Of a DNA stretch of 64,000 nucleotides, positions 57,301 through 64,000 are shown piece by piece. The DNA lies in the NCBI RefSeq assembly GCF_032854445.1, contig NC_088301.1, forward strand, positions 4,203,703 through 4,267,702, in the 5' to 3' direction. Numbering within the stretch: the first letter of the stretch is position 1; every line of letters starts with the position of its first letter. Source of the DNA: Liolophura sinensis. Lineage: Eukaryota; Mollusca; Polyplacophora; Chitonida; Chitonidae. The notes beneath the pieces are model-generated. The model was not told the origin of the DNA. It saw only the letters and a program-made list of their open reading frames with translations, and searched no databases. A program made the translations under genes and the position numbers.

Positions 57301-58105
57301 GAGGAGGACGGTGGTTGCTTTACCTTCCTATAGGTATATAGTATAACATCCACGAGGAGGACGGTGACTAATTTATGTTCCTATAGGCCTAAGGTACAAC
57401 ACCACGAAGCGTACGGTGACTAATTTATGTTCCTGCAGGCATAATGTACAACATCCACGAGGCTATAGCTATATTGTACAACATCCACGAGGAGGACAGT
57501 GGCTAATTTATCTTCCTATTGGTATAAAGTACAACATCTATGAGGAGGACGGTGGCTAATTTACATCCATATAGGTATAAGGTACAACATCCACGAGGAG
57601 GACGGTGACTAATTTACATCCCTATAGGTTTAAAGTACAACATTCATGAGGAGGACGGTGGCTGATTTACCTCCCTGTAGGTATAAGGTACAACATCCAC
57701 AAGGAGGACGGTAGCTACCTTACCTTACTATAGGTTTAAGATACAACATCCACGAGGATGACGGTGACTAATTTATGTTCCTGCAGGTATAAAGTACAAC
57801 ATCCATTAGGAGGACGGTGGCTACTTTACCTTTCTATAGCCATAAAGTACAACATCCACGAGGAGGACAGTGGGTAATTTATCTTCCTATATAGGTATAA
57901 AGTACAACATCCACTAGGAGGACGGTGGCTAATTTACATCCCTATAGGTTTAAAGTACAAAATCCATGAGGAGGACGGTGGCTAATTTACATTCCTGCAG
58001 GAATAAAGTACAACATCCATAAGGAGGACAGTGGTTAATTGACGTTCCTATAGGTATCAGGTAAAAAATCCACGAGGAGGACGGTGACTAATTTACCATC
58101 CTTTT
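54325..58105. repeat. 53 bp minisatellite, about 71 copies
   Basis: Unit: 'ggtataaagtacaacatcca', 'cgaggaggacggtggctaat', 'ttaccttcctgca'. Copies vary by a few percent, and some units (e.g. near 56361 and 57450) are rearranged. Each unit contains a pyrimidine tract and CAG (ttaccttcctgcag), then 30 bp, then a GT (gacg|gtgact). The array ends at the pyrimidine tract and CAG acceptor of the candidate exon at 58115. Confidence 0.95.
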
Positions 58106-58114
58106 TCTCCGCAG

Positions 58115-58201
58115 ATAGGAAAAGCCCAACACGAACGAGGACAAACCGAGGGTGCCTTTCTCTACATGTACGTAGATGAGAAAGTTTTCACAGAGCCTTA
58201 G
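58115..58201 (+). CDS. candidate terminal exon of an unrecognised gene
   Basis: A strong acceptor (ctttttctccgcag) ends at 58114, immediately after the 53 bp array. The phase 0 frame runs 28 codons, starting IGKAQHERGQTEG and ending with LYMYVDEKVFTEP, then TAG at 58199-58201. AATAAA follows 61 bp later. The peptide composition looks coding, and acceptor, stop and poly(A) signal are correctly ordered. I could not find upstream exons on the + strand in this window, nor do I recognise the peptide. It may be the end of a gene nested with IP6K's 5' region, or a chance frame. Confidence 0.4.
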   Translation: MGKAQHERGQTEGAFLYMYVDEKVFTEP

Positions 58202-58261
58202 AATATAATCCTCGAATCATCCAATATGAGAATTCCAGTGACCACCAATTCCGGACAGTTG

Positions 58262-58267
58262 AATAAA
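58262..58267 (+). terminator. AATAAA poly(A) signal
   Basis: Perfect AATAAA 61 bp after the stop of the candidate terminal exon, in sense orientation. Confidence 0.45.
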
Positions 58268-58527
58268 AAAGTCAACAACCACATTCTAGTTTAAATATAT
58301 GTATTTTAATGAGCCCTGTCGCAGTGCCATAACCCACCGCATATGGAGAGTTTGCCAACAGAAACTCTAATTCAACAAGTTCCTTTCCCTAAAAATGGTT
58401 ACAGCATTGTATTCATCCGGTTTGCAAAAACCTTTACAGAAAAACTATTATAAACTGAAGAACGCTTTACTGGGATGTACGGATAAAAGTTGTATTTCAT
58501 TACATATGCTGCAGTACCCTAGGCAAG

Positions 58528-58533
58528 TTTATT
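58528..58533 (-). terminator. AATAAA poly(A) signal on the minus strand
   Basis: TTTATT on the + strand, 203 bp downstream of the stop of the minus-strand gene at 58736. A reasonable 3' end for that gene, which would place the two convergent transcript ends about 250 bp apart. Confidence 0.4.
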
Positions 58534-58735
58534 AGTGTATTAACTCTCTTGTACATTCTAAGATTCTATACATGTGTAAGTGAAGCAATGAATGGTATGG
58601 AGGTGGAATGGAAAATACATTATAGGTGTAGGCTATATGTACAAGGCATATAGCCATGATACAATGATAACAATGATATAAAATACACATTGTCAACTCA
58701 TCAGTCATCTATTATTTACACACACAGCATGCCAT

Positions 58736-61700
58736 TTACGACTCGGTACTGCTGATTAAGCGGTGTGCTCTTAATTGTTCACTTTTTTTAAGTGCCGTGT
58801 GTAACGATGAATGTTCAGTTTGACAGCATCTTCGTCTTGCTTCTGGTAAAGATATGTGCAGTTTGTTGGATACAAGCAGTGCGACTACATCCCGAACCAA
58901 AGCTTCCTTACATCTCCTACTCCTGACTGTCCCTTCGTACCTACAAAGAAAAAAATGTGAACAGAATGCAATCCTGTTAAAGGCTTCCTATTCATTTGTA
59001 AAAGACTGAAATCTGGAAATGTATATAGATTGCTACTAATTAAACATATATGCCTGCACACTTTTTAGCAAGTCATGCGCGGAACAAAATTATGAAATTA
59101 TAATGATAAATAATTAAACACACATCTACATGTAAATGACTACTTGATGACTGCAATATTCTTAGTTACTTTCCTTCTTTTTTATGGCTTTAGCCTTGTC
59201 AAATGTTTATACACATTTGAACTGTCTGTATATAGATAACTTGAAAGCTGGAAAGCCATTCCGATACTACTTCATGCATGACTGGAGCCAAAATAGCCAT
59301 ATCTAATTATACCAAAAAATAAAAACAGACAGATAAAATACAAGGTAAATACAAACCCATCCACATTTAAAATCTTCTGAATTCGCTCGGTTCCTGGTAG
59401 CTGGACTAGCTTGTGTACAAATCCAGATGTGACGGGGGGCCTGAAGCAATGTTTCACACAAGAATATAATCACACAGTGAAAGATAATCATGGCCTATTT
59501 CCCATGCACATATACAGACAAGGTATACAAAAGCATATGCAGACTGTTTCGCATAATTTAATCACGCTCCATGTAAGCAGCAATGAATCCGTCACTTTCT
59601 TCTTCACTCTTGGACCAAAATAAGTTGTGACAACAAACAAACAGAACATCCCAGATCTGTACTGTAACAAAAAAACCCTTATAGGCATGATTATTTGAAA
59701 CATGCATGGAGCAGACCGGGATTACTGGCAACCACCCTATCTGCATGTACCTATACGTACCGTTTGTCCCTAAGCTTCAATTTGAAGAACTTTTTTCCAC
59801 ATAGGCTTCGAGATATGTATAAGCCTAAAAGAGAAAATCTTATTAAGTACCATACGCATACCCATTCGAAATAACACCCAGAATGACCATAATTTACTCA
59901 CAAAACATTTACAAAATTCCAAAGTCCCGCAGCGTTGTTTTTGGTACGTAAAACATATATAAATATAGTAACAGGGCTTTTTCCATACAAAGGGTATTTT
60001 CAGTACATATAAATCAAGCTAAGCGAAAAATTCAATATCAATTTATACACGGAAATCACACTTTTACGTACCAAGTCCAAGACATAACCGAAACCAAAGC
60101 CCTTTAGAAAGTCCCTTCTCGGATTTGTCAAGAAAATCTCCAGCTCAGAGCTCTCGGACCTAGATAAACACGTAATCATGTATACAGTTGTACGAGGAAG
60201 GGGTTAGGAGAAGATATCAATATAACACAGTGAAACACACTAAAACACTCTTTTTAGATACATAATAATATATCCCGGGCGATGAAGTGCATGAGGATCT
60301 TTATGAAATCACATGCTACCATCAAGTGTGGCTGTATGATGTGAAACAATACATTAAACTATATGTCATGTAACAAATTAATTATTTGTATCGCAGCAAC
60401 TATTCTTCAAATAGCAGCGAAATCTTTCGAGTTTGTGTGATATGAATGTACAGTGGTGCTGCACGCCACTATAGAAGAATAGGGAAATACAGAAATGATC
60501 ATATGTTTAAAACTACTGTATATAGTCAAATACAAGAGTCAGTTAAATACACTGTGTCTGTAAATTCTAATTGCGCAGAAAAATGTGTAAGTATTCCTAA
60601 GCTAATTGTTGTTCACACCAGTCACTGTGCGAAACTCCAGAATGCGCCTACACATATGAGGAAATATAGAAAAACATGTAAAAGACAAAGAAAATAAATG
60701 CAGTGTACAGATTTAAGCTATACATACCACTTTGAGCCTCTGTCTGTCAACAAGCCTTCCACATACTGGTCTATCACATCAACCTGAAATATCAACATTA
60801 TGCGGCATATATATATATACAATCCAAACATTGTGTTTAAGTCAGTTAAAAATCCAAAAATTGTCAGACACAGTTTAATGGTATTTTTCTACTGATGCTG
60901 AATACTTGAGGCTCAGACCCACCTGTTATTTCTAAACATTTTCAGTATATGCCTCAATGTCATCTGTGGCCTCCGTGGCTCAGTCGGTTAGCGCGCTAGC
61001 GCAGCGTAATGACCTAGGAGTCTCTCACCAATGCGGTCGCTGTGAGTTCAAGTCCAGCTCATGCTGGCTTCCTCTCCGGCAGTACGTGGGAAGGTCTGCC
61101 AGCAACCTGCGGATGGTCTTGGGTTTCTCCCGGGCTCTGCCCGGTTTCCTCCCACCATAATGCTGGCCGCCGTCGTATAAGTGAAATATTCTTGAGTACG
61201 GCGTAAAACACCTATCAAATAAACAAATCAATGTCACCTGCATGACAACTGCTCCCTTATCCATACCTGTGAAATGACATCAGATAGACAAATAAACATG
61301 TTGGAATCCTGCTCCTCATTGTTGAGTTCCTCGTCCGCAAATGGAATAATCCTGGACACTTGTAAGTCTTCTGACGAAAACCTACAGAAATCAAGACATC
61401 ACAAAAGTTGTATCTTTCTTGAAAACATACGAGAAATGACTGCAACACTTATCAAAATCGACGCCCACATCGTTACACATTCTAAAGCATTCTAAACACG
61501 TATTGGAAAGAATGTGTTCAAGACAAAGACCTTAACCCTAAGACATGCAACAATGTTCAGTCATGCCCAGCATTTGTCGCCCCAAGCACCACAATGCAGA
61601 TATACACGAGTATAATATTCAATTCAGATTTGAAATGCATTTCCTTAATTAGTGTTATGAATTGAGGCACTCTAGGCTGACAGGCCCGTTTCCGCGTGAA

Positions 61701-63842
61701 GTACCTTGTCGGGTCATACCAACAGAACTTGATGCTGCCTCGCTTGGCGCTCAGCATTGAGAGGTTAGAGCAAAGAAACAGGACTGTTCCGCCCGATGTC
61801 AGTATAATGTGACTGGGTGGTGTGTCACGTTTGGTGTCTTCGGCATGACGTTCCAGTGGCGGCAAACCTTGGCGCCCCACCACAAGAAGACACATTTCAT
61901 ATGCACAACCTAGAAGAACTCCTCGTCGTCATATGACTGAAAAATTGTTCAGTACGACGTTAAACCCCAAGCACTCACTCATTCAATCCGCGTGTAGTAA
62001 TATTTATTTATTTATTTGGTTGATGTTTTACGCCGTATTCAATAATATTTCACTTACATGACAGCATTATGGGGGGAGGAAACCTGGCAAAGGCCGGGGG
62101 GGGGGGGGGGAACCCACGACCATCCGCACGTTGCTGGCAGACCTTCCCACATACGGCCGGAGAGGAAGCCAGCATGAGCTGGACTTAAACTCACAGCGAC
62201 ACCGCATTGGTGGGAGGCTTCTGGGTCATTGCGCTGCGCTACATGTCGTAATAAGGTTATCCTTACTGTGGGAGCTCTTCGTGTAGCTCAGGTGAGGCTA
62301 TTTTGTCATCTTCTGCTCTACAGGGCACCTGTGTAAGAAACAAAAAAACTGCCTAATTCAGATATCTTGAATTTATTTTAAGGTTTCTTGAATTAATTTT
62401 CAGATATCTGCAATTCATTTCTAGATTTCTTAAATAGCAGCCTTGTGTTAATATATAGATCATGAGCTTCACATATCTGAAAATCCTTTTCAGACATCAA
62501 AAATTCTTTTGAACATATCTCGGAATAAAAAACAAGGATGCACATAACCGTAAAAGAGCCACAGAAACTGCGCCAAAATGTACAAAATGCAATAACTGCT
62601 CCCTGAGCGGAAACAGAATTAGTACAGATCTGCTCATGCGTAGGGGGCCTACTGCAAGCCATCATGGATGATCGTGGTGATATAATTAAGGAGCATACAT
62701 TTTGTTCACATAAATAACCAGACAAATGTAGGGCACCTATCACAAAGAGACTTCCAGATCAAATTGACGTCTATTTAAGAGATCTTGAATTCATTTTGTT
62801 ATATCTGGAAATGCTTTTTGTGATATATGCAGCACGAAATTTATTTTAGATATCTTAAAATGAATTTCAGATGTCTGAAAATGATTTCCAGATATGTCCA
62901 AATGAACTCAAGATATCTGGAATGAATTCAAAATGTCTTAAATAAATGCTCTATGGCCGGAACGGCTTGCCATAGTAAGTTACAGCAAGATATGTCGGAA
63001 ATTTTGACTTTATACTTCCAGGATAAATAATTATTTAACATCATCAGAGTTTTAGAATTTATCAACAATCCAAATATGACCTAGTCCGATGGCTTATGAA
63101 ACTACTTTCAGTTTTATGCTTTTGGTATGAAAGTTGACATGTATGGGCAGGTAATCGAATATGTATTTATGGTTTTGCTGTTGGGGTGTTACTGTTAATA
63201 TTGCTGGATATCTAGAGCGCTTTTCAACCGCGTTTATACATGTCATTGTGTAACATTAAATCTAATCTTCTGATTCAGAATATTCAGAAATGTATATCAT
63301 CCAATTACATGTCTTGTCATATACGCTGCATGCCCAACTACCTGAATGGCGGAACGCTACTTTGCGACATGTGTCGAAGATAAGTATGGAAGGGTGATAC
63401 CCACAAAGGACACAATGGAAACTGTAATCGTGGTCAGTTCATGCCTCGAAATGTAGGTATGCTTGATGTAAAGTGTAGGTATCAACATTCTCTCCGATCA
63501 TTTCTTGAAACATGGCAACAGACCGCCCTATTGCAACGTGGTTCTGAAAACAATTAAACGTCAAAATTTTATCTTCAATATTGATAACTGAAGTTTTAGT
63601 AAGTATATCCTGACTTGAGATAACATTAAACTGGAAGGTTTGTTGATGTTAAATTTTCTGTTAAAATCTACATTCTGCATGCTCAATAGAGTGAAATAAA
63701 TAAAATAGAGTAAATCTGACCATTCCATGCTGAATCATTAATACACTACATCATATTTACGTATATCACTCTCGCCAAAAGCTTTTGTGTTTTTTATGAG
63801 AACATTTCCAACGTGGGTGTATATTTGACCAAATATCCACAT
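58736..63842 (-). CDS. unrecognised protein, nine-exon model
   Basis: Exons in order: 63842-63750 (uncertain), 63543-63487, 62328-62267, 61381-61267, 60783-60728, 60159-60068, 59824-59761, 59440-59357 and 58940-58736. All junctions are GT-AG and phases agree, with a stop at 58736-58738; the model has 275 residues. Visible peptides include acidic IIPFADEELNNEEQDS, then VDVIDQYVEGLLTDRG, SELEIFLTNPRRDFLKGFGF, a basic LCGKKFFKLKLRDKR, KLVQLPGTERIQKILNVDG, and a basic C-terminus (EALVRDVVALLVSNK, EARRRCC). No membrane segment or signal peptide is evident. I do not recognise the family. Start ATG 63842 and the first two donors (gtagtg, gttgat) are weak; the gene may extend past the window. Exons from 62328 down are well supported. 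Confidence 0.7.
60967..61227 (+). mobile_element. SINE family A, full-length
   Basis: Complete tRNA-derived SINE. The head starts GGCCTCCGTGGCTCAGTCGG (box A) and has TGAGTTCAAGTCC (box B). The body includes 'cctgcggatggtcttgggtt' and 'ggtttcctcccaccataatg', and it ends 'acggcgtaaaacacctatca' with an AATAAACAAAT tail. Flanked by 13 bp direct repeats, TCAATGTCATCTG (60954-60966) and TCAATGTCACCTG (61228-61240), differing at one base. It lies antisense in an intron of the minus-strand gene. Confidence 0.93.
61690..61985 (+). mobile_element. SINE family B copy
   Basis: Contains 'gcctcgcttggcgctcagca', 'cagtataatgtgactgggtg' and the tail 'cgacgttaaaccccaagcac' followed by TCACTCATTCA. Head partly lost. 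It serves as the reference for the family's 3' end. Confidence 0.8.
62003..62245 (-). mobile_element. SINE family A copy with G-run
   Basis: Antisense copy ('tgatgttttacgccgtattc', 'gaggaagccagcatgagctg', 'cattggtgggaggcttctgg') that starts in a TTTATTTATTT tail. An internal run of about 14 G replaces the usual 'cccggg' segment. It stops about 20 bp downstream of the exon at 62267-62328. Confidence 0.87.
62341..62955. mobile_element. foldback-like element with repeated arms
   Basis: Two inverted arms (about 62341-62520 and 62755-62955) made of imperfect ~20 bp repeats built from 'agatatct' and 'gaattcatttt', reading as reverse complements of each other around a ~230 bp unique centre. It resembles a foldback transposon. 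It lies in an intron of the minus-strand gene. Confidence 0.55.
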
Positions 63843-64000
63843 AATCTTTTCAATTATCGGACAGCTTTGCTCGCGATGCCGTGAGCGTATGATATATAGG
63901 ATCAGACATAAAGGCTTAATATAATTATTTAACAGTGAATATATTACAATGTCATGTTTAATATTAAGCCAAGCTGGTTTTTTCATTGTTCAGTTCTGCT

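Noticed and set aside
60968-61065. tRNA gene
   Set aside because: Box A and box B are present, but the sequence does not fold as a clean cloverleaf and runs on into a SINE body with target duplications.
62393-62743. 116-codon minus-strand frame
   Set aside because: Spans the foldback element's arm and centre; no homology recognised and no splice context.

Overview
This window is eukaryotic nuclear DNA from an invertebrate, most likely a mollusc or a related lophotrochozoan. Coding sequence is split into short exons by GT-AG introns. Intergenic DNA is AT-rich, tRNA-derived SINEs of two or three families are scattered on both strands, and roughly a quarter of the window is minisatellite. The species cannot be named from the sequence alone. 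The taxonomic placement rests on genome style and my impression of the SINE families, not on a search.

Layout. 1-4880: no gene seen; a small inverted-repeat transposon and two diverged copies of a ~430 bp repeat. About 4.9-27.8 kb (+): a complete TTLL7 orthologue, a tubulin polyglutamylase. I assembled 17 coding exons whose splice phases all agree (907 codons plus stop). Its introns hold minisatellites with units of 57, 62, 42 and 25-27 bp. 28.1-36.8 kb: non-coding, with further arrays (30, ~51, 69, 57 and 18 bp units). 36.8-44.4 kb: gene-poor, with SINE fragments. 44.5-50.1 kb (-): a complete inositol hexakisphosphate kinase (IP6K) in five coding exons (438 residues), with a probable non-coding first exon near 53.7 kb. 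54.3-58.1 kb: a 3.8 kb array of about 71 copies of a 53 bp unit that stops at the splice acceptor of a small + strand terminal-exon candidate with a poly(A) signal. 58.7-63.9 kb (-): an unrecognised gene rebuilt as nine phase-consistent exons (275 residues).

TTLL7 adds glutamate chains to tubulin tails. IP6K makes pyrophosphorylated inositol phosphates. Nothing here suggests that they work together; they are simply convergent neighbours about 16.7 kb apart.

The most unusual signal is structural. Several minisatellites start or stop exactly at exon-intron junctions, and their units carry copies of the adjoining splice-site sequence. The clearest case is in TTLL7 intron 10, where about 100 copies of a 62 bp unit begin at the exon 10 donor and many of them repeat that donor motif.
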